Below are positions 9,721-23,600 of a DNA stretch of 30,000 nucleotides, piece by piece. The position numbers and the translations under genes were made by a program. The stretch lies in the NCBI GenBank assembly GCA_032718475.1, contig JAUCBJ010006203.1:1-30000 (forward strand). Direction: 5' to 3'. The notes below the pieces were generated by a model. The model did no database searches. It was not told the DNA's origin and saw only the letters and a list, made by a program, of their open reading frames with translations. This stretch comes from Nemertoderma westbladi (taxonomy: Eukaryota; Xenacoelomorpha; Nemertodermatida; Nemertodermatidae). Each line of letters starts with the position of its first letter. Position 1 is the stretch's first letter.

Positions 9721-9959
9721 TCAGTGTTGATATGCTATAGCAAATCCGAAAGCAGATTCGGAATCAGCATCGTCCAATTGTATAGAAAAGTGTATTTTCA
9801 TATGAACAAATTTATATTTGAAAAATAATGCTTAAACCCACACAGTGGACTGCCGCGCTTAAAATTTGTAAACTTCAATGTGCTTGAGCACACCCTAAAA
9901 ATTGAGATATGATGCTCACATTTTTTTGGTGTGTTTTCTCATGGAATGGACCCAATTGA
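9721..9959. other. Short AT-rich gap, no gene seen
   Basis: No reading frame of note. A small hairpin with arms CCGAA and TTCGG lies near 9748-9763. The right part grades into sequence that may be the 3' end of the decayed non-LTR element described next. Confidence 0.5.
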
Positions 9960-10258
9960 CACCCTGAACGATCCAAAAATCACATCTTCGATTTTTAAGA
10001 GCCACCCTAATACCTATACGAAATTGCGCCGCCACAACTCCCTATCACCCATCCGCATCTTCAAGGCCAGTGTCCTTTAAGATGTGTCTCAAGAAAGTCA
10101 TGGGCTGTCCACCATGCTTATTCACTCCATGAGGCTGCCAAAGCACTAGATTATGCACTGGCTAGTCTTCACGGCGAAAGCAATGGCCTGCAAAGTGGAG
10201 TCAGCTCAGTTCAAGTGTCCAGCTTGGGGGAGCCTAATGAAACACCTAATGTTATATA
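9960..10258 (-). pseudogene. Decayed non-LTR retrotransposon, C-terminal tail of the RT polyprotein
   Basis: Minus-strand translation near 10040-10110 gives GGQPMTFLRHILKDTGL. This resembles the conserved tail of many LINE polyproteins, in which a Gly/Arg-rich stretch is followed by a Thr-Phe/Trp, Leu-x2-Leu and Asp-Thr-Gly-Leu motif. In-frame stops follow directly, and an AGH motif with stops is seen further upstream (around 10190-10240), so it is dead. It is the downstream half of the element at 11082-11300, the two parts being separated by a TA-flanked insertion. Boundaries are approximate. Confidence 0.65.
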
Positions 10259-10542
10259 CCGGGTGTTCCATAATGATTGCCCCCCCTGGCCAGCCAAAAC
10301 TGCCAGGTGTAATATATCATTCGAAAGATAATTTAATTCTGAGCTTGCATGCAAAAATTTAGGGTCCAATAGAAAAGTATACAAATTTGATAGGCTATTA
10401 TTTAAAACAATCTTATTTTCATTATATTTTTGATTTAATCACAATTAAATAAAATATAATTTATCCAGGGTTAGTCATCAGCTTTACAGCCATGTTTCCC
10501 CTTTGCAGCACGGGGAGCTCCTCGATAGTGGTAAGGGATGTT

Positions 10543-10558
10543 GGCCCTTAAAAGGGCC
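10543..10558 (-). other. Histone mRNA 3' stem-loop-like element
   Basis: On the minus strand the 16 bases read GGCCCTTTTAAGGGCC, a full match to the metazoan replication-dependent histone stem-loop consensus (6 bp stem, 4 base loop). They are preceded by CCAAAAC and followed by AACATC, also like histone 3' ends. In histone mRNAs this hairpin binds SLBP and directs U7-dependent 3' cleavage. Here it lies in the core of a MITE-like element, 14 bases beyond a stop codon of a short frame on the same strand. It could also be a chance palindrome. Confidence 0.55.
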
Positions 10559-10572
10559 GTTTTGGTTTGAGT

Positions 10573-10683
10573 TCAGTTTGAATATGCCACAGAATCACGA
10601 CCCTCTCTAAAAGTAACATCTCTGATCCTGTCAACAATACGTTTTTCTTCACAGTCATCGAAGATTGCACTGGAACTTGTCAT
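10573..10683 (-). pseudogene. Short frame ahead of the stem-loop, possibly a degenerate histone H4 tail
   Basis: A 36-residue frame from ATG 10683 to TGA 10573. Its last residues, REGRDSVAYSN, have the same length and similar opening as the end of histone H4 (Arg-Gln-Gly-Arg followed by seven residues). The DNA stretch AGAGAGGGTCGT followed by ATTCTGTGGCATATTC resembles an H4 3' coding end with small indels. The first ~20 residues do not resemble a histone. The assignment rests mainly on the adjacent stem-loop and is uncertain. Confidence 0.3.
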
Positions 10684-11081
10684 TTTAATTACTTCTGTTA
10701 GGCCTAATTCAGTAAAATTAATAAAGAAGCACTAATACTGGTAACCGAATACTGTAATATATTGCAATTCAGCAAAAATCCGGCAGTAATAACTGTTTAA
10801 ACATTTAAACAGGGCTGCATGCAACCTGCAAAGCTGATGACTAACGCTGGATAAATTATATATTTATTAATTGCGATTAAATCAAAAATATTGAAAAGTA
10901 AGATGGTAGGTCTAAATAATTGCCTTATAAAATTTTTATACTTTTGTAATGGACCCTAAATTTTTGCATGCAAGCTCAGAATTAAATTCTATTTCAAATG
11001 ATATATTACACTAAAGTACATGTCTGGCAGTTTTGGCTGGCCAGGGGGGGGGGGGGGGGAATCATTATGGAACGCCCGGTA

Positions 11082-11300
11082 CAGAGTCTGATTGGAGATG
11101 TGTTCATTCTACACAATGAACCCGGCGTAGTGTAAGTGACATCCAGAGATTTGGTGCCCTCGGTCTTTAGAGCCCAGCATTGACTCCCATACAGGAGAAC
11201 TGGTTCTACTGCTGCTCTAAATAATCGAACCTTAATTTTTCGGCGTATTCAACGTCACTTCCAAATCCTCTACAGCCCATTCAATGCTGCCCAGATGCAT
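11082..11300 (-). pseudogene. Decayed non-LTR retrotransposon, segment after the RT core
   Basis: The minus strand encodes VRLFRAAVEPVLLYGSQCW followed by ALKTEGTKSLDVTYT. This is the well-known region after the reverse transcriptase palm of LINEs (a K-x-R-L/I-F...V-x-x-V-L-L-Y-G-x-E/Q-x-W pattern, then a Leu-Asp before the tail). Stops are present just upstream in the same frame. The right boundary is vague; the left is the TA of the MITE-like insertion, beyond which the C-terminal tail resumes at 10258. Confidence 0.7.
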
Positions 11301-11639
11301 TTCACTTGGTATTCGAAAACTTCCGGATCCATTAATGATCAGTCTTACCAATTACATAGTAATCTGGCTGTTTTTCAAACTGGAAATGTTTTAATTTTAA
11401 TTTTCTTCATATTTCCAACCAGCTCAAGATATGCACGTGTACACATCCTGAATTCTATAGGGGTTACTTTTATTTAGGAACAATATTCTAACGCTGTTAT
11501 TGTCCGCGGATACCGAGCCGGACAACTCCGCTAAGAGAGTTCCTTGCACCTGTAACCCCAGTCTGGAGACTGACATTAGACGAGTTGTCTCCAGTCAAAT
11601 TCGTCAACGTAAAGGGGAATTACCTTGTTTCTATCTGAG
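11301..11639. other. Gene-free junction between the LINE remnant and the satellite
   Basis: No gene recognised. A perfect 8 bp inverted repeat, CTGGAGAC (11563-11570) and GTCTCCAG (11587-11594), lies 46 bp before the satellite begins. Part of this stretch may still be eroded LINE sequence. Confidence 0.5.
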
Positions 11640-14600
11640 CAACAATACAGTGACATTCGCTCTACCAAGCGGTAAGTGTTAGACCAACAATACAGTGGCA
11701 TTCGCTCTACCAAGCGGTAAGTGTTAGACCAACAATACAGTGACAATCGCTCTACCAAGCGGTAAGTGTTAGACCAACAATACAGTGACAATCGCTCTAC
11801 CAAGCGGTAAGTGTTAGACCAACAATACAGTGACATTCGCTCTACCAAGCGGTAAGTGTTAGACCAACAATACAGTGACATTCGCTCTACCAAGCGGTAA
11901 GTGTTAGACCAACAATACAGTGACATTCGCTCTACCAAGCGGTAAGTGTTAGACCAACAATACAGTTACAATCGCTCTACCAAGCGGTAAGTGTTAGACC
12001 AACAATACAGTGACATTCGCTCTACCAAGCGGTAAGTGTTAGACCAACAATACAGTGACATTCGCTCTACCAAGCGGTAAGTGTTAGACCAACAATACAG
12101 TGACATTCGCTCTACCAAGCGGTAAGTGTTAGACCAACAATACAGTGACAATCGCTCTACCAAGCGGTAAGTGTTAGACCAACAATACAGTGACAATCGC
12201 TCTACCAAGCGGTAAGTGTTAGACCAACAATACAGTGACAATCGCTCTACCAAGCGGTAAGTGTTAGACCAACAATACAGTGACATTCGCTCTACCAAGC
12301 GGTAAGTGTTAGACCAACAATACAGTGACAATCGCTCTACCAAGCGGTAAGTGTTAGACCAACAATTCAGTGACATTCGCTCTACCAAGCGGTAAGTGTT
12401 AGACCAACAATACAGTGACATTCGCTCTACCAAGCGGTAAGTGTTAGACCAACAATACAGTGACATTCGCTCTACCAAGCGGTAAGTGTTAGACCAACAA
12501 TACAGTGACAATCGCTGAAACCAAGCGGTAAGTGTTAGACCAACAATACAGTGACAATCGCTGAAACCAAGCGGTAAGTGTTAGACCAACAATACAGTGA
12601 CAATCGCTGAAACCAAGCGGTAAGTGTTAGACCAACAATACAGTGACAATCGCTGAAACCAAGCGGTAAGTGTTAGACCAACAATACAGTGACAATCGCT
12701 GAAACCAAGCGGTAAGTGTTAGACCAACAATACAGTGACAATCGCTCTACCCAGCGGTAAGTGTTAGACCAACAATACAGTGACATTCGCTCTACCAAGC
12801 GGTAAGTGTTAGACCAACAATACAGTGACAATCGCTCTACCAAGCGGTAAGTGTTAGACCAACAATACAGTGACAATCGCTGAAACCAAGCGGTAAGTGT
12901 TAGACCAACAATACAGTGACAATCGCTCTACCAAGCGGTAAGTGTTAGACCAACAATACAGTGACAATCGCTGAAACCAAGCGGTAAGTGTTAGACCAAC
13001 AATACAGTGACAATCGCTCTACCCAGCGGTAAGTGTTAGACCAACAATACAGTGACAATCGCTGAAACCAAGCGGTAAGTGTTAGACCAACAATACAGTG
13101 ACATTCGCTCTACCAAGCGGTAAGTGTTAGACCAACAATACAGTGACAATCGCTCTACCAAGCGGTAAGTGTTAGACCAACAATACAGTGACAATCGCTG
13201 AAACCAAGCGGTAAGTGTTAGACCAACAATACAGTGACATTCGCTCTACCAAGCGGTAAGTGTTAGACCAACAATACAGTGACATTCGCTCTACCAAGCG
13301 GTAAGTGTTAGACCAACAATACAGTGACATTCATTCGCTCTACCAAGCGGTAAGTGTTAGACCAACAATACAGTGACATTCGCTCTACCAAGCGGTAAGT
13401 GTTAGACCAACAATACAGTTACAATCGCTCTACCAAGCGGTAAGTGTTAGACCAACAATACAGTGACATTCGCTCTACCAAGCGGTAAGTGTTAGACCAA
13501 CAATACAGTGACAATCGCTGAAACCAAGCGGTAAGTGTTAGACCAACAATACAGTGACAATCGCTCTACCAAGCGGTAAGTGTTAGACCAACAATACAGT
13601 GACATTCGCTCTACCAAGCGGTAAGTGTTAGACCAACAATACAGTGACAATCGCTCTACCAAGCGGTAAGTGTTAGACCAACAATACAGTGACATTCGCT
13701 CTACCAAGCGGTAAGTGTTAGACCAACAATACAGTGACATTCGCTCTACCAAGCGGTAAGTGTTAGACCAACAATACAGTGACATTCGCTCTACCAAGCG
13801 GTAAGTGTTAGACCAACAATACAGTGACATTCGCTCTACCAAGCGGTAAGTGTTAGACCAACAATACAGTGACATTCGCTGAAACCAAGCGGTAAGTGTT
13901 AGACCAACAATACAGTGACATTCGCTGAAACCAAGCGGTAAGTGTTAGACCAACAATACAGTGAAATCGCTCTACCAAGCGGTAAGTGTTAGACCAACAA
14001 TACAGTGACAATCGCTCTACCAAGCGGTAAGTGTTAGACCAACAATACAGTGACATTCATTCGCTCTACCAAGCGGTAAGTGTTAGACCAACAATACAGT
14101 GACAGTCGCTCTACCAAGCGGTAAGTGTTAGACCAACAATACAGTGGCATTCGCTCTACCAAGCGGTAAGTGTTAGACCAACAATACAGTGACATTCGCT
14201 GAAACCAAGCGGTAAGTGTTAGACCAACAATACAGTGACAATCGCTGAAACCAAGCGGTAAGTGTTAGACCAACAATACAGTGACATTCGCTGAAACCAA
14301 GCGGTAAGTGTTAGACCAACAATACAGTGACAATCGCTGAAACCAAGCGGTAAGTGTTAGACCAACAATACAGTGACATTCGCTCTACCAAGCGGTAAGT
14401 GTTAGACCAACAATACAGTGACAATCGCTCTACCAAGCGGTAAGTGTTAGACCAACAATACAGTGACAATCGCTCTACCAAGCGGTAAGTGTTAGACCAA
14501 CAATACAGTGACAATCGCTGAAACCAAGCGGTAAGTGTTAGACCAACAATACAGTGACAATCGCTGAAACCAAGCGGTAAGTGTTAGACCAACAATACAG

Positions 14601-17600
14601 TGACATTCGCTCTACCAAGCGGTAAGTGTTAGACCAACAATACAGTGACAATCGCTGAAACCAAGCGGTAAGTGTTAGACCAACAATACAGTGACAATCG
14701 CTGAAACCAAGCGGTAAGTGTTAGACCAACAATACAGTGACAATCGCTCTACCAAGCGGTAAGTGTTAGACCAACAATACAGTGACAATCGCTGAAACCA
14801 AGCGGTAAGTGTTAGACCAACAATACAGTGACAATCGCTCTACCAAGCGGTAAGTGTTAGACCAACAATACAGTGACAATCGCTCTACCAAGCGGTAAGT
14901 GTTAGACCAACAATACAGTGACAATCGCTCTACCAAGCGGTAAGTGTTAGACCAACAATACAGTGACATTCGCTCTACCAAGCGGTAAGTGTTAGACCAA
15001 CAATACAATGACAATCGCTCTACCAAGCGGTAAGTGTTAGACCAACAATACAGTGACATTCGCTCTACCAAGCGGTAAGTGTTAGACCAACAATACAGTG
15101 ACAATCGCTCTACCATGCGGTAAGTGTTAGACCAACAATACAGTGACAATCGCTGAAACCAAGCGGTAAGTGTTAGACCAACAATACAGTGACAATCGCT
15201 CTACCAAGCGGTAAGTGTTAGACCAACAATACAGTGACAATCGCTCTACCAAGCGGTAAGTGTTAGACCAACAATACAGTGACATTCGCTCTACCAAGCG
15301 GTAAGTGTTAGACCAACAATACAGTGACAATCGCTCTACCAAGCGGTAAGTGTTAGACCAACAATACAGTTACAATCGCTCTACCAAGCGGTAAGTGTTA
15401 GACCAACAATACAGTGACAATCGCTCTACCAAGCGGTAAGTGTTAGACCAACAATACAGTGACAATCGCTCTACCAAGCGGTAAGTGTTAGACCAACAAT
15501 ACAGTGACAATCGCTGAAACCAAGCGGTAAGTGTTAGACCAACAATACAGTGACAATCGCTGAAACCAAGCGGTAAGTGTTAGACCAACAATACAGTGAC
15601 AATCGCTGAAACCAAGCGGTAAGTGTTAGACCAACAATACAGTGACAATCGCTCTACCAAGCGGTAAGTGTTAGACCAACAATACAGTGACAATCGCTCT
15701 ACCAAGCGGTAAGTGTTAGACCAACAATACAGTGACATTCGCTGAAACCAAGCGGTAAGTGTTAGACCAACAATACAGTGACAATCGCTGAAACCAAGCG
15801 GTAAGTGTTAGACCAACAATACAGTGACAATCGCTGAAACCAAGCGGTAAGTGTTAGACCAACAATACAGTGACAATCGCTGAAACCAAGCGGTAAGTGT
15901 TAGACCAACAATACAGTTACAATCGCTCTACCAAGCGGTAAGTGTTAGACCAACAATACAGTTACAATCGCTCTACCAAGCGGTAAGTGTTAGACCAACA
16001 ATACAGTGACAATCGCTCTACCAAGCGGTAAGTGTTAGACCAACAATACAGTGACAATCGCTCTACCAAGCGGTAAGTGTTAGACCAACAATACAGTTAC
16101 AATCGCTGAAACCAAGCGGTAAGTGTTAGACCAACAATACAGTGACAATCGCTCTACCAAGCGGTAAGTGTTAGACCAACAATACAGTTACAATCGCTCT
16201 ACCAAGCGGTAAGTGTTAGACCAACAATACAGTGACATTCGCTCTACCAAGCGGTAAGTGTTAGACCAACAATACAGTGACAATCGCTCTACCAAGCGGT
16301 AAGTGTTAGACCAACAATACAGTGACAATCGCTCTACCAAGCGGTAAGTGTTAGACCAACAATACAGTGACATTCATTCGCTCTACCAAGCGGTAAGTGT
16401 TAGACCAACAATACAGTGACATTCGCTCTACCAAGCGGTAAGTGTTAGACCAACAATACAGTGACAATCGCTGAAACCAAGCGGTAAGTGTTAGACCAAC
16501 AATACAGTGACAATCGCTGAAACCAAGCGGTAAGTGTTAGACCAACAATACAGTGACAATCGCTGAAACCAAGCGGTAAGTGTTAGACCAACAATACAGT
16601 GACATTCGCTCTACCAAGCGGTAAGTGTGAGACCAACAATACAGTGACAATCGCTGAAACCAAGCGGTAAGTGTTAGACCAACAATACAGTGACAATCGC
16701 TGAAACCAAGCGGTAAGTGTTAGACCAACAATACAGTGACATTCGCTCTACCAAGCGGTAAGTGTTAGACCAACAATACAGTTACAATCGCTCTACCAAG
16801 CGGTAAGTGTTAGACCAACAATACAGTGACAATCGCTGAAACCAAGCGGTAAGTGTTAGACCAACAATACAGTGACAATCGCTGAAACCAAGCGGTAAGT
16901 GTTAGACCAACAATACAGTGACAATCGCTGAAACCAAGCGGTAAGTGTTAGACCAACAATACAGTTACAATCGCTCTACCAAGCGGTAAGTGTTAGACCA
17001 ACAATACAGTGACAATCGCTCTACCAAGCGGTAAGTGTTAGACCAACAATACAGTGACAATCGCTCTACCAAGCGGTAAGTGTTAGACCAACAATACAGT
17101 GACAATCGCTGAAACCAAGCGGTAAGTGTTAGACCAACAATACAGTGACATTCGCTCTACCAAGCGGTAAGTGTTAGACCAACAATACAGTTACAATCGC
17201 TCTACCAAGCGGTAAGTGTTAGACCAACAATACAGTGACAATCGCTGAAACCAAGCGGTAAGTGTTAGACCAACAATACAGTGACATTCGCTCTACCAAG
17301 CGGTAAGTGTGAGACCAACAATACAGTTACAATCGCTCTACCAAGCGGTAAGTGTTAGACCAACAATACAGTGACAATCGCTCTACCAAGCGGTAAGTGT
17401 TAGACCAACAATACAGTGACAATCGCTGAAACCAAGCGGTAAGTGTTAGACCAACAATACAGTGACAATCGCTGAAACCAAGCGGTAAGTGTTAGACCAA
17501 CAATACAGTGACATTCGCTCTACCAAGCGGTAAGTGTGAGACCAACAATACAGTTACAATCGCTCTACCAAGCGGTAAGTGTTAGACCAACAATACAGTG

Positions 17601-20600
17601 ACAATCGCTCTACCAAGCGGTAAGTGTTAGACCAACAATACAGTTACAATCGCTGAAACCAAGCGGTAAGTGTTAGACCAACAATACAGTTACAATCGCT
17701 CTACCAAGCGGTAAGTGTTAGACCAACAATACAGTGACATTCGCTCTACCAAGCGGTAAGTGTTAGACCAACAATACAGTGACATTCGCTCTACCAAGCG
17801 GTAAGTGTTAGACCAACAATACAGTGACAATCGCTCTACCAAGCGGTAAGTGTTAGACCAACAATACAGTGACATTCGCTCTACCAAGCGGTAAGTGTTA
17901 GACCAACAATACAGTGACAATCGCTGAAACCAAGCGGTAAGTGTTAGACCAACAATACAGTGACAATCGCTCTACCAAGCGGTAAGTGTTAGACCAACAA
18001 TACAGTGACATTCGCTCTACCAAGCGGTAAGTGTTAGACCAACAATACAGTGACATTCGCTCTACCAAGCGGTAAGTGTTAGACCAACAATACAGTGACA
18101 TTCGCTCTACCAAGCGGTAAGTGTTAGACCAACAATACAGTGACAATCGCTCTACCAAGCGGTAAGTGTTAGACCAACAATACAGTGACATTCGCTCTAC
18201 CAAGCGGTAAGTGTTAGACCAACAATACAGTGACATTCGCTCTACCAAGCGGTAAGTGTTAGACCAACAATACAGTGACATTCGTTCTACCAAGCGGTAA
18301 GTGTTAGACCAACAATACAGTGACAATCGCTCTACCAAGCGGTAAGTGTTAGACCAACAATACAGTGACAATCGCTCTACCAAGCGGTAAGTGTTAGACC
18401 AACAATACAGTGACAATCGCTCTACCAAGCGGTAAGTGTTAGACCAACAATACAGTGACATTCATTCGCTCTACCAAGCGGTAAGTGTTAGACCAACAAT
18501 ACAGTGACATTCGCTCTACCAAGCGGTAAGTGTTAGACCAACAATACAGTGACAATCGCTCTACCAAGCGGTAAGTGTTAGACCAACAATACAGTGACAA
18601 TCGCTCTACCAAGCGGTAAGTGTTAGACCAACAATACAGTTACAATCGCTCTACCAAGCGGTAAGTGTTAGACCAACAATACAGTGACAATCGCTGAAAC
18701 CAAGCGGTAAGTGTAAGACCAACAATACAGTGACATTCGCTCTACCAAGCGGTAAGTGTTAGACCAACAATACAGTGACATTCGTTCTACCAAGCGGTAA
18801 GTGTTAGACCAACAATACAGTTACATTCATTCGCTCTACCAAGCGGTAAGTGTTAGACCAACAATACAGTGACATTCATTCGCTCTACCAAGCGGTAAGT
18901 GTTAGACCAACAATACAGTGACAATCGCTCTACCAAGCGGTAAGTGTTAGACCAACAATACAGTGACATTCGCTCTACCAAGCGGTAAGTGTTAGACCAA
19001 CAATACAGTGACATTCATTCGCTCTACCAAGCGGTAAGTGTTAGACCAACAATACAGTGACATTCGCTCTACCAAGCGGTAAGTGTTAGACCAACAATAC
19101 AGTGACAATCGCTCTACCAAGCGGTAAGTGTTAGACCAACAATACAGTGACATTCGCTCTACCAAGCGGTAAGTGTTAGACCAACAATACAGTTACATTC
19201 ATTCGCTCTACCAAGCGGTAAGTGTTAGACCAACAATACAGTGACAATCGCTCTACCAAGCGGTAAGTGTTAGACCAACAATACAGTGACATTCGCTCTA
19301 CCAAGCGGTAAGTGTTAGACCAACAATACAGTGACATTCATTCGCTCTACCAAGCGGTAAGTGTTAGACCAACAATACAGTGACATTCGCTCTACCAAGC
19401 GGTAAGTGTTAGACCAACAATACAGTGACATTCATTCGCTCTACCAAGCGGTAAGTGTTAGACCAACAATACAGTGACATTCGCTCTACCAAGCGGTAAG
19501 TGTTAGACCAACAATACAGTGACAATCGCTCTACCAAGCGGTAAGTGTTAGACCAACAATACAGTTACAATCGCTCTACCAAGCGGTAAGTGTTAGACCA
19601 ACAATACAGTTACAATCGCTCTACCAAGCGTAAGTGTTAGACCAACAATACAGTGACATTCATTCGCTCTACCAAGCGGTAAGTGTTAGACCAACAATAC
19701 AGTGACATTCGCTCTACCAAGCGGTAAGTGTTAGACCAACAATACAGTGACATTCGCTCTACCAAGCGGTAAGTGTTAGACCAACAATACAGTGACATTC
19801 ATTCGCTCTACCAAGCGGTAAGTGTTAGACCAACAATACAGTGACATTCGCTCTACCAAGCGGTAAGTGTTAGACCAACAATACAGTGACAATCGCTCTA
19901 CCAAGCGGTAAGTGTTAGACCAACAATACAGTGACATTCATTCGCTCTACCAAGCGGTAAGTGTAAGACCAACAATACAGTGACATTCGCTCTACCAAGC
20001 GGTAAGTGTTAGACCAACAATACAGTGACATTCATTCGCTCTACCAAGCGGTAAGTGTTAGACCAACAATACAGTGACAATCGCTCTACCAAGCGGTAAG
20101 TGTTAGACCAACAATACAGTTACAATCGCTCTACCAAGCGGTAAGTGTTAGACCAACAATACAGTTACAATCGCTCTACCAAGCGGTAAGTGTTAGACCA
20201 ACAATACAGTGACAATCGCTCTACCAAGCGGTAAGTGTTTGACCAACAATACAGTTACAATCGCTCTACCAAGCGGTAAGTGTTAGACCAACAATACAGT
20301 TACAATCGCTCTACCAAGCGGTAAGTGTTAGACCAACAATACAGTTACAATCGCTCTACCAAGCGGTAAGTGTTAGACCAACAATACAGTTACAATCGCT
20401 CTACCAAGCGGTAAGTGTTAGACCAACAATACAGTTACAATCGCTCTACCAAGCGGTAAGTGTTAGACCAACAATACAGTGACATTCGCTCTACCAAGCG
20501 GTAAGTGTAAGACCAACAATACAGTGACATTCGCTCTACCAAGCGGTAAGTGTTAGACCAACAATACAGTGACATTCGCTCTACCAAGCGGTAAGTGTTA

Positions 20601-23600
20601 GACCAACAATACAGTGACAATCGCTCTACCAAGCGGTAAGTGTTAGACCAACAATACAGTGACATTCATTCGCTCTACCAAGCGGTAAGTGTTAGACCAA
20701 CAATACAGTGACATTCGCTCTACCCAGCGGTAAGTGTTAGACCAACAATACAGTGACATTCGCTCTACCAAGCGGTAAGTGTTAGACCAACAATACAGTG
20801 ACAATCGCTCTACCAAGCGGTAAGTGTTAGACCAACAATACAGTGACAATCGCTCTACCAAGCGGTAAGTGTTAGACCAACAATACAGTGACAATCGCTC
20901 TACCAAGCGGTAAGTGTTAGACCAACAATACAGTGACATTCAATCGCTCTACCAAGCGGTAAGTGTTAGACCAACAATACAGTGACATTCATTCGCTCTA
21001 CCAAGCGGTAAGTGTTAGACCAACAATACAGTGACATTCGCTCTACCAAGCGGTAAGTGTTAGACCAACAATACAGTGACAATCGCTGAAACCAAGCGGT
21101 AAGTGTTAGACCAACAATACAGTGACAATCGCTGAAACCAAGCGGTAAGTGTTAGACCAACAATACAGTGACAATCGCTCTACCAAGCGGTAAGTGTTAG
21201 ACCAACAATACAGTGACATTCGCTCTACCAAGCGGTAAGTGTTAGACCAACAATACAGTGACAATCGCTCTACCAAGCGGTAAGTGTTAGACCAACAATA
21301 CAGTGACATTCGCTCTACCAAGCGGTAAGTGTTAGACCAACAATACAGTTACAATCGCTCTACCAAGCGGTAAGTGTTAGACCAACAATACAGTGACATT
21401 CGCTCTACCCAGCGGTAAGTGTTAGACCAACAATACAGTGACAATCGCTCTACCAAGCGGTAAGTGTTAGACCAACAATACAGTGACATTCGCTGAAACC
21501 AAGCGGTAAGTGTTAGACCAACAATACAGTGACAATCGCTCTACCAAGCGGTAAGTGTTAGACCAACAATACAGTGACATTCGCTCTACCAAGCGGTAAG
21601 TGTTAGACCAACAATACAGTGACAATCGCTCTACCCAGCGGTAAGTGTTAGACCAACAATACAGTGACATTCGCTCTACCAAGCGGTAAGTGTTAGACCA
21701 ACAATACAGTTACAATCGCTCTACCAAGCGGTAAGTGTTAGACCAACAATACAGTGACATTCGCTCTACCCAGCGGTAAGTGTTAGACCAACAATACAGT
21801 GACAATCGCTCTACCAAGCGGTAAGTGTTAGACCAACAATACAGTTACAATCGCTCTACCAAGCGGTAAGTGTTAGACCAACAATACAGTGACATTCGCT
21901 CTACCCAGCGGTAAGTGTTAGACCAACAATACAGTGACAATCGCTCTACCAAGCGGTAAGTGTTAGACCAACAATACAGTGACAATCGCTGAAACCAAGC
22001 GGTAAGTGTTAGACCAACAATACAGTGACATTCGCTCTACCAAGCGGTAAGTGTTAGACCAACAATACAGTGACATTCGCTCTACCCAGCGGTAAGTGTT
22101 AGACCAACAATACAGTGACAATCGCTCTACCAAGCGGTAAGTGTTAGACCAACAATACAGTGACATTCGCTCTACCAAGCGGTAAGTGTTAGACCAACAA
22201 TACAGTGACAATCGCTCTACCAAGCGGTAAGTGTTAGACCAACAATACAGTGACAATCGCTCTACCAAGCGGTAAGTGTTAGACCAACAATACAGTTACA
22301 ATCGCTCTACCAAGCGGTAAGTGTTAGACCAACAATACAGTGACATTCATTCGCTCTACCAAGCGGTAAGTGTTAGACCAACAATACAGTGACATTCGCT
22401 CTACCAAGCGGTAAGTGTTAGACCAACAATACAGTGACAATCGCTGAAACCAAGCGGTAAGTGTTAGACCAACAATACAGTGACAATCGCTGAAACCAAG
22501 CGGTAAGTGTTAGACCAACAATACAGTGACAATCGCTCTACCAAGCGGTAAGTGTTAGACCAACAATACAGTGACAATCGCTGAAACCAAGCGGTAAGTG
22601 TTAGACCAACAATACAGTGACATTCGCTCTACCAAGCGGTAAGTGTTAGACCAACAATACAGTGACAATCGATCTACCCAGCGGTAAGTGTTAGACCAAC
22701 AATACAGTGACATTCGCTCTACCAAGCGGTAAGTGTTAGACCAACAATACAGTGACAATCGATCTACCCAGCGGTAAGTGTTAGACCAACAATACAGTGA
22801 CATTCGCTCTACCAAGCGGTAAGTGTTAGACCAACAATACAGTGACATTCGCTCTACCAAGCGGTAAGTGTTAGACCAACAATACAGTGACATTCGCTCT
22901 ACCAAGCGGTAAGTGTTAGACCAACAATACAGTGACAATCGCTCTACCAAGCGGTAAGTGTTAGACCAACAATACAGTGACAATCGCTGAAACCAAGCGG
23001 TAAGTGTTAGACCAACAATACAGTGACAATCGCTCTACCAAGCGGTAAGTGTTAGACCAACAATACAGTGACAATCGCTGAAACCAAGCGGTAAGTGTTA
23101 GACCAACAATACAGTGACAATCGCTCTACCAAGCGGTAAGTGTTAGACCAACAATACAGTGACAATCGCTCTACCAAGCGGTAAGTGTTAGACCAACAAT
23201 ACAGTGACAATCGCTCTACCAAGCGGTAAGTGTTAGACCAACAATACAGTGACAATCGCTCTACCAAGCGGTAAGTGTTAGACCAACAATACAGTGACAT
23301 TCGCTCTACCAAGCGGTAAGTGTTAGACCAACAATACAGTTACAATCGCTCTACCAAGCGGTAAGTGTTAGACCAACAATACAGTGACAATCGCTCTACC
23401 AAGCGGTAAGTGTTAGACCAACAATACAGTGACAATCGCTGAAACCAAGCGGTAAGTGTAAGACCAACAATACAGTGACAATCGCTGAAACCAAGCGGTA
23501 AGTGTTAGACCAACAATACAGTGGCATTCGCTCTACCAAGCGGTAAGTGTTAGACCAACAATACAGTGACAATCGCTCTACCAAGCGGTAAGTGTTAGAC

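Larger units (their letters stand above)
10259..11079. mobile_element. MITE-like element with ~235-250 bp terminal inverted repeats, TA target duplication
   Basis: The left end CCGGGTGTTCCATAATGATT is matched in reverse complement by AATCATTATGGAACGCCCGG at the right end, and TA flanks both sides (10257-10258 and 11080-11081). The inverted arms extend inward to about 10490 and from about 10826, with a few differences. One is a run of 16 G at 11044-11059, which faces only 7 C in the left arm. The TA duplication suggests mobilisation by a Tc1/mariner-type transposase. The 335 bp centre encodes no transposase but carries a histone-like stem-loop. The element splits an older non-LTR retrotransposon. 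Confidence 0.85.
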
